64,000 bases of DNA from Bacteroidia bacterium (GCA_030425425.1 JAUIAO010000008.1:82277-146276); one strand, 5' to 3'. Counted from the stretch's first letter, positions 45,176-54,300 are shown. Numbers and translations are program-made. Notes: generated from the letters alone by a model not told the origin.

Positions 45176-45448
45176 ATGTTTGAGCTACAGCAAACCAATA
45201 AATTTAAGAAAGATGTCAAGCTAGCCAAGAAGAGAGGGCTTGACATGAGTTTGCTGGATGAGATTGTCACATCGTTGGTTCTATCTGGAACTGTTGATTC
45301 AAAATTCAAACCTCACGTACTTAAAGGAAAATATTCCGGTCTATGGGAGTGTCATGTACAACCCGACTGGTTGCTTATTTGGGATCAAAATGAAGAAATT
45401 AACCTCATTTCTCTTATTCGTACAGGAACCCATAGTGATTTGTTTTAG
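45176..45448 (+). CDS. YafQ-family mRNA interferase toxin
   Basis: 90-residue RelE-superfamily ribonuclease cutting mRNA at the ribosome. The YafQ active-site set is present: His47 (PHVLKG), His60 and Asp64 (ECHVQPDWLLIWD) and His86 near the C terminus (RTGTHSDLF), at nearly the spacing of E. coli YafQ. All catalytic residues intact, so it should be active unless neutralised. It ends 9 nt before the MITE-like element. Confidence 0.9.
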   Translation: MFELQQTNKFKKDVKLAKKRGLDMSLLDEIVTSLVLSGTVDSKFKPHVLKGKYSGLWECHVQPDWLLIWDQNEEINLISLIRTGTHSDLF

Positions 45449-45456
45449 AAGTAAGG

Positions 45457-45616
45457 TTAATCCTACTTTGTCAAGTTTCGTAAGTATCATTTCTGTTGAG
45501 TTATGATTATGCGAATTCTACTGACCTCTCCCTACGCCCTCTCCAAAGAGGGATAATAGGTCCATAATCAAAACTCAAACATTTTTGTTATCCATAACTT
45601 GACAAAGTGGTGTTAA
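45457..45616. mobile_element. MITE-like palindromic element, about 160 bp
   Basis: Terminal inverted repeats of 21 bp: 45457-45477 and 45596-45616, sharing a perfect 13-bp core (ACTTTGTCAAGTT / AACTTGACAAAGT) and ending in TTAA on both sides. Inside, a second inverted pair matches 14 of 15 (TTGAGTTATGATTAT at 45496-45510, and its partner at 45574-45588), and a central hairpin CCCTCT-CCAA-AGAGGG. No open reading frame of note. The structure is that of a non-autonomous transposable element or a large cruciform repeat; TTAA/TA may be the target duplication. Confidence 0.65.
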
Positions 45617-45653
45617 TTTCTACAAGATAAGTTCGACTTCCGTCAATCATTTA

Positions 45654-46109
45654 TCACTGGATTCTTCTCCAGGTTTCGAAATAGCCATATTTCGACACAT
45701 TGCCCAGAGAATCACATGATGACATTTTAAAATGATCATCACCCATTTCAATTTTGAAATAATTTGTTGCGCCTACCATGTCCAGTTCGGCCATGAAATT
45801 GAGCGTTTCAGCATATATGTCATTTTCATAAGTGAATTGTCCACCATTGTAGCCATATCCATTTCTGGAGCAATCCCAATGAACCGTGGAGAAGGATTCA
45901 CCTGTGATGATTTTCAAGCTTCTCAGTGTATCACTGGCGGTAATTCTGGTCACCGAGTCGTTCACTATCCATTTACCATCAGCCATCTCCCAGACACCTT
46001 CGAGAGGACTCTTGATTTTCTCGTATCGTCTTTTTACTGCTTTGTCACAACTAAACAAAAAGGAGGTGGTCACGATTAGAACAACGCTTAATCTGCTCAG
46101 AGTTTTCAT
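45654..46109 (-). CDS. Small lipoprotein, lipocalin-like
   Basis: 151 residues; lipoprotein signal peptide with FLFSC (Cys21). The mature part has a short beta-rich pattern (LEGVWEMADGKWIVND, ISTVHWDCSRNGYG-like) like small lipocalin-type lipoproteins common in Bacteroidota, but no specific family is certain. First of three consecutive small exported proteins on the minus strand (107-bp gap to the next). Confidence 0.65.
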   Translation of the reverse strand: MKTLSRLSVVLIVTTSFLFSCDKAVKRRYEKIKSPLEGVWEMADGKWIVNDSVTRITASDTLRSLKIITGESFSTVHWDCSRNGYGYNGGQFTYENDIYAETLNFMAELDMVGATNYFKIEMGDDHFKMSSCDSLGNVSKYGYFETWRRIQ

Positions 46110-46216
46110 AAGAAATGCTTTTTAGGTGAGGGGAAAAATCACTGAGAATTTAGTCAATTTTTGGCAAAAAGCATAATGCGATACTTTGACCCGATTCCAG
46201 AATCAGTTAAATGGAT

Positions 46217-46696
46217 TTAGCTGGAAACAGGCTCCCACTTATTGTCTACCAGACGGAATGGTATGTGAACCTGAGATTGATCCCGGTCATTTACCGAAAA
46301 CTCAATGACAAGCGTCATTGATTGTGAGTCTTCATCTGGTAGATAATCAATCCGGTATAGTTTGAATTTTTTGGCATCATATAAGTCGTAAAATGGTTGG
46401 ATATCTTTTTCGGTCAACCTGATTTTACCTCTGTAGCCATCTACCTTAAGTTTAATATTCAACTCAAGATAAACCAGCTCATCTGGGTTATTGGGCTGAT
46501 TGAGTTCTGATGAAGCATTTATTTCATATGAAAAATTGGAGTTGTGAACCTTGGTATTGCAACTGCTAGAAGACGAACCATTGACGGAAAAAGAGGTGCT
46601 CGACCCTGAATCACTATGATTTGAATAATTGAACTGACAAGACGACCCGAAAAGAATAGATACGATTAAAACGACGTTACTTATTTGTGCTTTCAT
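46217..46696 (-). CDS. Small lipoprotein of unknown function
   Basis: 159 residues; lipobox FGSSC (Cys20) after a hydrophobic signal. The mature N terminus is rich in Ser/Asn (about 22-55), suggesting a flexible linker, then a beta-rich domain (LNIKLKVDGYRGKIRL, LYRIDYLPDEDSQSMTLVIEF). Not recognised. 7 nt downstream of the next exported protein, so likely one operon. Confidence 0.6.
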   Translation of the reverse strand: MKAQISNVVLIVSILFGSSCQFNYSNHSDSGSSTSFSVNGSSSSSCNTKVHNSNFSYEINASSELNQPNNPDELVYLELNIKLKVDGYRGKIRLTEKDIQPFYDLYDAKKFKLYRIDYLPDEDSQSMTLVIEFSVNDRDQSQVHIPFRLVDNKWEPVSS

Positions 46697-46703
46697 CTGA
46701 TTT

Positions 46704-47132
46704 TTATTCCTCAGCTTTTACCCATTTTTCATCGATGTAAGTGCCTATCAAAACACCTTCTTTAACTTCTCTGAAGAAATTGCCATAGAAATGAAGCGTG
46801 TCTCCGGATATTTCATAATTGTAGTAATTGGCAGTTTTAGAAAGTTCTCCATTTCGGCCTGTGTGTACGGTGATTATGGTTCCTGGCTTAGGCACAAAAT
46901 ACTTACCGCTGTTATAGACCATTTTGATTCCCTGATAGTTTTCGCCAAAGCTTTCGAATGTGCCATTGGATACGGTAATCATTCTTTCAGTTCCACCAAA
47001 CTGAACAGTATTTTCCGTTGCAGTATTTATAACCCGCCAAGTGCCTTCAATATCAGATTCATTCTTTATTTGCTGAAAACCAGAAATGGTTATTACCATC
47101 AATAAAGTTATTGTCACAGTTAGGTATTTCAT
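46704..47132 (-). CDS. Small exported protein, lipocalin-like
   Basis: 142 residues; signal peptide (about 1-19), then IEGTWRVINTATENTVQFGG and a series of short strands ending in YIDEKWVKAEE. The opening GTW motif and about 120-residue beta pattern resemble the lipocalin-like/DUF4488 type of Bacteroidota, a loose resemblance. Followed by the lipoprotein gene with a 7-nt gap. Confidence 0.6.
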   Translation of the reverse strand: MKYLTVTITLLMVITISGFQQIKNESDIEGTWRVINTATENTVQFGGTERMITVSNGTFESFGENYQGIKMVYNSGKYFVPKPGTIITVHTGRNGELSKTANYYNYEISGDTLHFYGNFFREVKEGVLIGTYIDEKWVKAEE

Positions 47133-47174
47133 TTGGATAGGAGTTTAGTGATTAGTTTGATTTTTCTTACCCTA

Positions 47175-47209
47175 AGGAAAAGGAGGCGCCAATAGATACC
47201 CCCTTTCCT
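47175..47209 (-). other. Strong stem-loop after the LamG-thioredoxin gene
   Basis: About 11-12 paired bases (47175-47186 with 47199-47209; G-rich and C-rich arms, two G-T wobbles on the minus strand) with a 12-nt loop, located 11 nt after the stop at 47221. There is no T run behind it, so it may be an mRNA-stabilising or processing structure rather than a terminator. Confidence 0.4.
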
Positions 47210-47220
47210 GTTAATTCAAT

Positions 47221-50200
47221 CTATTCTTCAGACATTAGCTCTTCAAACTTGGGAACAAGAACCGAAGGCTCACGGGGAGCATCTCCATCTACTACTTCAC
47301 CTTTTTTATTGACAATAGCATAGTGAGGAATGCCGGAGATATTGAATTTACTAGCCAGATAATTCCACTCATCCTGTGAGACCCGATAGTGCTCACCTTT
47401 GATGTTGGGGATCATATTATTATAGGTAGTTTCAGGTGAGCTAGGATTGGTGATGTACAAGAATACAATGTCTTTTCCCTCCTTCATGAGCTTCTCTTTC
47501 ATTGGAGTTTGGTTTTTCATGCTGGAGCGGCAGGGCCCACACCAGGTAGCCCAGAAGTCCACATAGATCACTTTGCCTTTGTATTTGCTGACAATCGCAT
47601 CGAAGACCTTGTCTGCTTCTGTCTCGGGCACGTCATTCAGTTTATAATCACCATTGTTTTTGTTGGCTTCTATTTTGGCTTTGGTAGCTTCATTGGCAGC
47701 CTTGAAATATTTTTTAACAAATGGCGTTTGTGTGGCTTCAACAACAATGTCCAACTTATCCTGCTCCATTGGCGTCAGTTCACTCACTACTGGTCTAAGA
47801 ACAGTCTGTGAATGAATGATATCAACGGCGAACCCAGGTTCTATTCCCAATTTATCCTGATAAAGTTTGGTGCGATCTTGCCTTAACTTGATGCTGTATA
47901 ATGATGGAATATAATCACCATACAGACTATCAACTTCCTTGATGACTGCTTTGTGATCACGCTCATATTCATCAAATTGAATCACCATTGGATCATTAAA
48001 ATATGCTAGGGTTATTTCACAGTATTTTTTTACCTCATCTGATATAGTGTCTGCCTTGCTCAATTCGGTCACAAAATCAACGCGCCATCTATAATCCTCA
48101 CTGTGGTTTTTGTAATACTCCTGAAAATCAGAAGCGTGTTCTTTATCAACTATTGGTCTCAGGTCCTCTATGTCTTTGAGATATTGATTTTTTGGTTTCG
48201 AAAGTTTTTGATAAACTATCTCAGCTTCTTCGAATTCTTTGCTGAACCTTTCGCTATTCGGCAAGTATTTCTGTAATGAACTCAAATCAAAAAAGTGATT
48301 GAATTGACCCGAGTGTCCCAAAGCTGTAGATACCGGGAACATGAATGCATTCATGAAATTTTCAAATGGGTTGGCTAGGACTGCCAATTCATCATTTAGC
48401 AATTCGTCTGTGAGGAAGTCATAAAACTCTGCTTCTGTTGGCATTTCAGTTCTATCTTCAATAGACATACCAGTTCGTCGTTTCGCACCATCCAGCGTAT
48501 AATGGTAATGCAGGATATCCCTGAGATAGAAATAGGTCAAATACTTTTTCATCACTTGATAATACCTGTCGGATATTTTACCACTTTCAAACATTTCATC
48601 TAATAATGCCAGGTCTTCAGTCTGCTTTTCGAGGCAAAAAGCTTTGAATTCATCTGCATCTTGATCCAGAATGTTTTGTGTGTACTCATTGTAAATATTT
48701 CGGAAACCAAATTCATTTTCATACGCCTGGTCATCAGCACAGAGTCTGGCATTTTTTCCCATAAAAAGATTTTTCCCCTGATTGGCAGGATCTACCATGA
48801 TGAAGGTTTCTTCTCCCGGCTCCAAAAATGGTCCCGTAAATATCCCAAAATCACTTCGCACATATATGCCTTGTGGATAGGTCATAGGGATTTTAAGAGA
48901 GAAGGTACCATTGTCAGCTAGCTCTAAAAGGTAATTTTCCTGATCACCAGTAAGGATGTTGTCCACATATACTGTAGCTGTTTTGGATCCGAATCTTGGA
49001 CTGTATCCTTTGATGTGTCCTGAAAGAGTGGCTGTGTCCATCTTAAAAATCGGCACTTCAAATTGCGACGGGTTTGATGGGTTGGGGACATTTGTATAAT
49101 TGGACACATGGTCTAAGGTGGTCAGATTATTTTTAGAAGTTCCAATACTCAATTGACCCTTTTTGATTTTATAGTTGAGTGACAAGGATTCACTTCCATC
49201 AGAAAGCTGGATCGTTCCTTTTTTCTTGTCGGTGATTGGATTGTCCAGATTCCAAACTTTTGAATCATATACGACATGGTCTTCAAGAACGGAGAGTTCC
49301 CAATCACCAGTATTGGAGTTGAACCAGTTGCCATAAACACCCGATTGAAGGTTCTCAGTGGATTTTATTTTGATATCAGAGATGAACCAATTACCTCCTT
49401 CATTTGCTTCTCCATAGTCAAAACGATCAGTTCCGTTAGGTAGAGCCGGGAATACCAATTTGTATTCCGAATAACCATATGAAGGTGTGTGGTGAGTAGA
49501 ACCTATTGTAATTCCTTCTGCACGTTTTATGAAAAGCTTCTCATTAGATCCTACTACTCTTATAAACGTTTCTTTCGGAATCATAATCCAATACCTTCTT
49601 CGATATGGAGTATGAAAATAGAGCTCTGTAGTACTGTCTGTGAGGACAAGCTTTTGAAGCTCTTGTCTTCCTCTTTTCATTCCAGAAATTGGATTATCAA
49701 TTACAGTTGCACCCGTGGGAATCACATCTTCTGCGATGCTGAAGGCCGGGTTTTTGGATGGGATATATCCTTCTGGAAAATCGCCGATGTTGGACACAGT
49801 TGCTATTGTGTTCATCGTTAAGGCATCGTCATTTCTTCGATTATGGATGAGGTTCCATTGAGTGAGACTAGATACCTTTTCTTTGAATGCTGCATTCTCG
49901 AAAATGAGTGCGGGTTCGTCCATATCGAGTGTTTTGGCATAAACAGTGTAAGTATTGGCCGGTACATCCAGAGCTATCCAGCACTGATACACATAGTCTA
50001 TATCCACGGGAATTTTAGTGTCTTCATTTTTCATATCAGAAAAGCCATTGGCTACATCCAGATAATCGGCATATATGCTCGTGCGAATCATAGTAGAATA
50101 ATCATCCCAATCCACTATTTCACCATCCGAAAAAACCAGCATTTGATCCACCCATCGATCACCTGCTTTGTCAGTAGGGATAATTTCTGTGAAAAGGATT

Positions 50201-51018
50201 TTCTTGCCGGTGATTGGTGTGTCAAATTGTCCCGATTTATCTACAATCAGATCTCTGTAGATGACCTGATTTTTGACTTCTTCGATATCCCAATCAGGAA
50301 GGTAATCCTTGGCTCTTTGAGTGATTTGCTCTTCGTTCAATATCCCATCATAGATATTGAATTCATCAATTTTCCCTAGCCAGGTGCCATCACCTGAATA
50401 TCCGCCTTTGGCCAGATAAGCTACCTGAGTACCAAGATTGGCAATCAGGTTCGTGGGGTGATCATCGTTGGTGGTAGATCCAATAAAGTAACCATCCACA
50501 TATAGTTTTACTTCATTGTCATCAAAAGTAGTCACCACATAGTGCGGTTTTCCATCTTGTAGTTCATTACAAAATACAATGCTTTCGGCTGACCATGGTT
50601 GGCTATAGTTTCCAGTAGAAATGGCCGAGCGTGTCTGGCTCCTGTTGGTCATCGACTGAAAGATGTAATCAGCTCCAAACGATCCTGCTATATTGCCGAA
50701 AAAGGATAACATGGTGAATTCTGGATTTTTTTCACCGGCGACAACATAGGCTTCCAGTGTCAGATTTTCGAATTCATTGATTTTGATTTCTCCGGCTGGT
50801 AATTCGATGTACTGGCCCTGTTCGCTTGTCACATAAATGCCATTTTCGAATGTGCCGCCAATTACGTTTCCATCGGCATTTCCCACTACATCTTTGGCAG
50901 TGCCATCATCGAAGGTGTAGGAATGTTTGAGTTCTGGTGATTGAGAATAAACAGTAAGATAGCCGAGTGCTAAGAAGGACATAAAAATCCATTTAGACAG
51001 GGTGTTTAGATTAGTCAT
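47221..51018 (-). CDS. Exported LamG-like / thioredoxin fusion protein
   Basis: 1,265 residues from ATG 51018 (MTNLNTLSKWIF; the frame is open to 51096 without family character). Signal peptide (about 8-25). N-terminal LamG/concanavalin-like domain (about 27-240: HSYTFDDGTAKDVVGN, KPHYVVTTFDDNEVKLYVDG, KIDEFNIYDG), a long middle with further beta-rich regions (about 240-640) and a mostly helical region (about 760-1100), and a C-terminal TlpA-type thioredoxin domain with the active site WCGPC (Cys1160, Cys1163) and cis-proline GIPHY. Predicted periplasmic or surface thiol-disulfide protein with a carbohydrate-binding-like head. No neighbour explains it. Confidence 0.8.
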   Translation of the reverse strand: MTNLNTLSKWIFMSFLALGYLTVYSQSPELKHSYTFDDGTAKDVVGNADGNVIGGTFENGIYVTSEQGQYIELPAGEIKINEFENLTLEAYVVAGEKNPEFTMLSFFGNIAGSFGADYIFQSMTNRSQTRSAISTGNYSQPWSAESIVFCNELQDGKPHYVVTTFDDNEVKLYVDGYFIGSTTNDDHPTNLIANLGTQVAYLAKGGYSGDGTWLGKIDEFNIYDGILNEEQITQRAKDYLPDWDIEEVKNQVIYRDLIVDKSGQFDTPITGKKILFTEIIPTDKAGDRWVDQMLVFSDGEIVDWDDYSTMIRTSIYADYLDVANGFSDMKNEDTKIPVDIDYVYQCWIALDVPANTYTVYAKTLDMDEPALIFENAAFKEKVSSLTQWNLIHNRRNDDALTMNTIATVSNIGDFPEGYIPSKNPAFSIAEDVIPTGATVIDNPISGMKRGRQELQKLVLTDSTTELYFHTPYRRRYWIMIPKETFIRVVGSNEKLFIKRAEGITIGSTHHTPSYGYSEYKLVFPALPNGTDRFDYGEANEGGNWFISDIKIKSTENLQSGVYGNWFNSNTGDWELSVLEDHVVYDSKVWNLDNPITDKKKGTIQLSDGSESLSLNYKIKKGQLSIGTSKNNLTTLDHVSNYTNVPNPSNPSQFEVPIFKMDTATLSGHIKGYSPRFGSKTATVYVDNILTGDQENYLLELADNGTFSLKIPMTYPQGIYVRSDFGIFTGPFLEPGEETFIMVDPANQGKNLFMGKNARLCADDQAYENEFGFRNIYNEYTQNILDQDADEFKAFCLEKQTEDLALLDEMFESGKISDRYYQVMKKYLTYFYLRDILHYHYTLDGAKRRTGMSIEDRTEMPTEAEFYDFLTDELLNDELAVLANPFENFMNAFMFPVSTALGHSGQFNHFFDLSSLQKYLPNSERFSKEFEEAEIVYQKLSKPKNQYLKDIEDLRPIVDKEHASDFQEYYKNHSEDYRWRVDFVTELSKADTISDEVKKYCEITLAYFNDPMVIQFDEYERDHKAVIKEVDSLYGDYIPSLYSIKLRQDRTKLYQDKLGIEPGFAVDIIHSQTVLRPVVSELTPMEQDKLDIVVEATQTPFVKKYFKAANEATKAKIEANKNNGDYKLNDVPETEADKVFDAIVSKYKGKVIYVDFWATWCGPCRSSMKNQTPMKEKLMKEGKDIVFLYITNPSSPETTYNNMIPNIKGEHYRVSQDEWNYLASKFNISGIPHYAIVNKKGEVVDGDAPREPSVLVPKFEELMSEE

Positions 51019-51386
51019 GATTATTGGTTTAAGTAAAACAAGGTTAGGGTTTGGGGAAATGTTGAACTTGTAATTAGAGGTTAGACGTGCTCGCACACTT
51101 CAGAAAGTCCAGTTCGAAGTGTAAAGGGATTAATTGTATTTTTCATAAAAATATAGTTTAGAAGGTAACGACTTTAAAGATATATTATTTTTAACTGTTA
51201 ATTATACAATTAATTAAAATTAACGTTGAGTGAGATGATGTTAATAGGTGAAACGGTTTGGGTTCTAGTTGAAAAGTTTACGTTTGTGGAAATCGTTTTT
51301 AATTGAGAAGCTTTTAGAAGAAGAAAAAAATCCCCGACAGCAACTTGCCAGGGATTAAGTCCATTAATGATATTTGGTGCTATTCT
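51019..51386. other. Non-coding stretch between LamG-thioredoxin and RDD genes
   Basis: 368 bp, AT-rich. It holds a 7-bp stem ACACTTC / GAAGTGT (51095-51122, 14-nt loop), which could be an operator or leader structure of the LamG-thioredoxin gene, and at its right end the terminator of the RDD gene. I found no TAnnTTTG element for the downstream gene and no small ORF worth listing. Confidence 0.5.
51324..51357 (-). terminator. Rho-independent terminator of the RDD gene
   Basis: On the minus strand AATCCC pairs with GGGATT (51351-51356 with 51329-51334), followed by a run of seven T (complement of 51324-51330), 30 nt after the RDD stop. Confidence 0.7.
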
Positions 51387-51875
51387 CTATTTCACCCTTA
51401 TTACAAGTGCTCCTGCTATCATATCGTGTAGAGCTTGTTTTTTGGCTGAGAGTCCGGCCATTATGTAGCCAATCATCATGATCATACCTGATACGATTTT
51501 ACTGATTTGGCGTAGAAAAGCTCGTCCGAAATCAAGCCTGTTGCCATTCATATCTGTGACTTTTAAGCCTAGAGCCATTTTGCCCACTGTTGCTTGGTAT
51601 TTACTCGATTCCATAACTGCGTAATAAAGAATTAAAATGGCCAACCCGAGCAATATGACTGGGCCCATCATAGCAAACATACCCGCGATCATTCCAGCCA
51701 TTTCTTGTTCGGACATGTTGGAGAAGTCAATGCCCTGTCCGGCCATGGCAAAGCCAACTCCCATTGCTGCCAGAATGGGTAAGATGATGAACGATTGAAG
51801 TACTTGAATGATGATGTAATCGATGATATAGGCTACGAATCTGAGCCAGAATCCTGCGTAATTGTTAGATGACAT
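51387..51875 (-). CDS. RDD-family membrane protein
   Basis: 162 residues with the RDD pattern: an early FWLRFVAYIIDYIIIQ (Arg and Asp of the name), two long hydrophobic segments (about 18-45 and 70-95), then YQATVGKMALGLKVTDMNG and GRAFLRQISKIVSGMI. Family function is poorly defined (some are linked to ion exchange). A TACGTTTG -7 element lies on the minus strand at 51933-51940. Single-gene unit with its own terminator. Confidence 0.85.
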   Translation of the reverse strand: MSSNNYAGFWLRFVAYIIDYIIIQVLQSFIILPILAAMGVGFAMAGQGIDFSNMSEQEMAGMIAGMFAMMGPVILLGLAILILYYAVMESSKYQATVGKMALGLKVTDMNGNRLDFGRAFLRQISKIVSGMIMMIGYIMAGLSAKKQALHDMIAGALVIRVK

Positions 51876-51932
51876 AATAGATTAGTTTAATTGTTCTAAC
51901 AATTTAGTTGTTTGACACAAAAAATAAAAGAG

Positions 51933-51940
51933 CAAACGTA
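51933..51940 (-). promoter_or_regulatory. -7 promoter element before the RDD gene
   Basis: Minus-strand TACGTTTG matches TAnnTTTG exactly, 58 nt before the ATG. No -33 at good spacing. Confidence 0.35.
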
Positions 51941-52007
51941 CAGTCAAATAACGGAGAAGTCTGTGAATTCCAATGTTGATCAAACAGACCGATAACCCAA
52001 AAATTAA

Positions 52008-52664
52008 CTAAGCAAGTTCTGCAACGACCGTTTTCCCTCCATAAGAGATATCACCAATCTTCACTTTGACATCAGCATCCAATGGCAGATAAAGGTCTAT
52101 TCTGCTGCCAAATCGAATAAAGCCGAATTTTTCACCCTGCTCAACTGGATTTCCTGTTTCAGAATAAAAACAGATCCTTCTGGCCACCGCACCGGCTACT
52201 TGACGCATCATGATTTCTACTCCAGAAGGGTGTTTGATTCCGATGGAAGTTCGCTCATTATCTGTGCTGGATTTTGGGTGCCAGGCTACCAGAAATTTAC
52301 CGGGGTGATGTTTGAAATAGGAGATTACCCCGGCAATCGGGCTGCGGTTTACATGCACATTGAGCGGCGACATGAAGATTGAGATCTGGATTCTTTTTTC
52401 TTTGAGATATTCTGACTCTTCCGTCTCTTCGATTACTACCACTTTGCCATCAGCCGGAGCGATGATCTGATTGTTGTTGAGCTCTACAGGAAACTCTGGA
52501 TCGCGGAAAAACCGAACTATCAGGACGAACATTACTATCGCTGCAACGGCCAAAATGATCTGCACGATCTGAAATGGGATCAGCCAATAAAGTAATGCAT
52601 AAAGGAGTGCCAGAATGAGTGTAGCAATGGGAATGATTTTGTATCCTTCTTTGTGTAGGTTCAT
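52008..52664 (-). CDS. psd: Phosphatidylserine decarboxylase proenzyme (short type)
   Basis: Makes phosphatidylethanolamine. 218 residues: two N-terminal hydrophobic segments (about 12-48), then APADGKVVVIEE, IFMSPLNVHVNRSPIAG and FGFIRFGSRIDLYLP, where autocleavage at Gly-Ser produces the pyruvoyl group. Short, membrane-anchored subfamily usual in Bacteroidota. A cdsA gene, supplying CDP-diacylglycerol, lies about 3 kb upstream on the same strand. Confidence 0.93.
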   Translation of the reverse strand: MNLHKEGYKIIPIATLILALLYALLYWLIPFQIVQIILAVAAIVMFVLIVRFFRDPEFPVELNNNQIIAPADGKVVVIEETEESEYLKEKRIQISIFMSPLNVHVNRSPIAGVISYFKHHPGKFLVAWHPKSSTDNERTSIGIKHPSGVEIMMRQVAGAVARRICFYSETGNPVEQGEKFGFIRFGSRIDLYLPLDADVKVKIGDISYGGKTVVAELA

Positions 52665-52789
52665 CGGTATTGAATTAGGTTGATAAGCAAATCACCTTGG
52701 CACATGTGACCAAGAATATGCGCTTCGTAATCAGCTGCAAAGCTAAATACAATCAGTGAGTTTGAGGGAGAAGAATTAAATCCCACGAA

Positions 52790-52820
52790 AAAGGCTCACA
52801 CATCTCTGCATAAGCCTTTC
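52790..52820 (-). terminator. Rho-independent terminator of glutamate dehydrogenase gene
   Basis: On the minus strand AAAGGCT pairs with AGCCTTT across a 12-nt loop, then a T run; 26 nt after the stop codon at 52846. Confidence 0.7.
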
Positions 52821-52845
52821 ATATTTTCAGTTGAGTCTGTGACTC

Positions 52846-54120
52846 TTAGAATCCACCACGGAATTTGTAGGTCTTCGCTACTTTGTCAATTGCCACTATG
52901 TATGCGGCAATTCGCATGGAAACATTGTATTGCTGAGAAGTCTCATATACTTTGTCGAACGCTGTTTTCATGATCCTGTCGGATCGTCTGCTTACGCGCT
53001 CAGCCGTCCATTTATATCCCAGGCGGTTTTGAACCCACTCAAAATAAGAAACTGTCACTCCTCCAGCATTGGCCAGGATGTCAGGAACTGCGAGGATTCC
53101 TTTTTCATTAAGTATGGCGTCTGCTGCTGCCGATGTAGGGCCATTCGCACCCTCCACGATGAGTTTGGCTTTGATCTGGCTGGCATTTTCTTCGGTGATT
53201 ACATCTTCCACAGCTGCAGGCACCAATACATCCACTTCCAATAAAAGCAATTCTGAAGGGTCAATTTTCTCAGCTCCGGCATAACCTTCCAGCGTACCAT
53301 TGTTGTTGTTTCGATATTCTACAGCTTCTTTAATGTTGATTCCTTCTTTGTTGTAATAAGCTCCGGAGATATCCGAAACAGACACCACGGAAACTCCACG
53401 TTCAGCTAAAAGAATCGCAGCCCACGAACCCACATTTCCAAATCCCTGTACAGCACAAGTTGCTTTGAATGGATTGATTTTTTTCTTCTCCATTGCGGCA
53501 AGTGCTGAGATCATCACGCCACGGCCTGTTGCTTCCGGTCGCCCCAGTGAGCCTCCAAGTACCAAAGGCTTGCCAGTAACTACGGCATTTACCGTCATGC
53601 CCTGCGCTCGTGAATACTGGTCCATTAGCCAGGCCATTTCTCTGGGTCCGGTACCCATGTCTGGGGCAGGAATGTCTCTGTCTGGTCCGAAAATTTCATG
53701 CATAGACTGTGTGAACGCACGAGTCAGTCGCTCTATTTCTCCAGCAGACATTTCTCGCGGATTGCACTTGATGCCACCTTTGGCACCACCGTAAGGAATA
53801 TCTACTACAGCGCATTTCCAGGTCATCCAGGCAGCCAGCGCTTTTACCTCATCGAGGTTTACATCCATTGCATAGCGCACACCTCCTTTTGATGGTCCGA
53901 GTATGTTAGAGTGGATCACTCTGTACCCTTCAAAAACCTTGATGGAACCATCGTCCATCGTCACAGGGAGGGAAACAATTACTTGTTTTGTTGGGGACTT
54001 TAAAACATTGTACACTTCCTCATCCAGCCCGAGGTGTTCTGCTGCGATGCGAAATCTTGACATCATTGACTCAAAAGGATTGCCTTTGTCCTTTATTGGA
54101 GCCGGTTCAATATATGCCAT
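52846..54120 (-). CDS. Glu/Leu/Phe/Val family dehydrogenase (glutamate dehydrogenase)
   Basis: 424 residues. Dimerisation/catalytic half: YRVIHSNILGPSKGGVRY, MTWKCAVVDIPYGGAKGGI with the catalytic lysine, and PAPDMGTGPREMAW; NAD(P)-binding half: TGRGVMISALAA and CAVQGFGNVGSWAA. Interconverts glutamate and 2-oxoglutarate plus ammonia; cofactor preference not readable by eye. Preceded by a minus-strand TAGCTTTG -7 element and followed by a terminator, so monocistronic. Confidence 0.93.
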   Translation of the reverse strand: MAYIEPAPIKDKGNPFESMMSRFRIAAEHLGLDEEVYNVLKSPTKQVIVSLPVTMDDGSIKVFEGYRVIHSNILGPSKGGVRYAMDVNLDEVKALAAWMTWKCAVVDIPYGGAKGGIKCNPREMSAGEIERLTRAFTQSMHEIFGPDRDIPAPDMGTGPREMAWLMDQYSRAQGMTVNAVVTGKPLVLGGSLGRPEATGRGVMISALAAMEKKKINPFKATCAVQGFGNVGSWAAILLAERGVSVVSVSDISGAYYNKEGINIKEAVEYRNNNNGTLEGYAGAEKIDPSELLLLEVDVLVPAAVEDVITEENASQIKAKLIVEGANGPTSAAADAILNEKGILAVPDILANAGGVTVSYFEWVQNRLGYKWTAERVSRRSDRIMKTAFDKVYETSQQYNVSMRIAAYIVAIDKVAKTYKFRGGF

Positions 54121-54152
54121 ACCTTATTATTTGGGTTATTGTTTATTCATAG

Positions 54153-54160
54153 CAAAGCTA
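54153..54160 (-). promoter_or_regulatory. -7 promoter element before glutamate dehydrogenase
   Basis: Minus-strand TAGCTTTG matches TAnnTTTG exactly, 33 nt before the ATG. Confidence 0.4.
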
Positions 54161-54300
54161 TGTCTTTCTGGATTATTTACAGTGAAATTTCACTGCAATC
54201 AGGAGCATTCCTTAATGAAAATGAAAATTTACAGAGTTAAATGGTGGGTAATTTTATCAAATTCGCAATGAAGTGTCCAAATTAACCATGATGACTTGAT

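Noticed and set aside
45531..45551. CCCTCT-CCAA-AGAGGG hairpin as a separate terminator for the toxin gene
   Set aside because: No T run follows, and it is the centre of the larger palindromic element.
49843..50379. 178-codon frame antisense to the LamG-thioredoxin gene
   Set aside because: Overlaps a long gene with clear domains; low-complexity, His/Ile-rich translation without family features.
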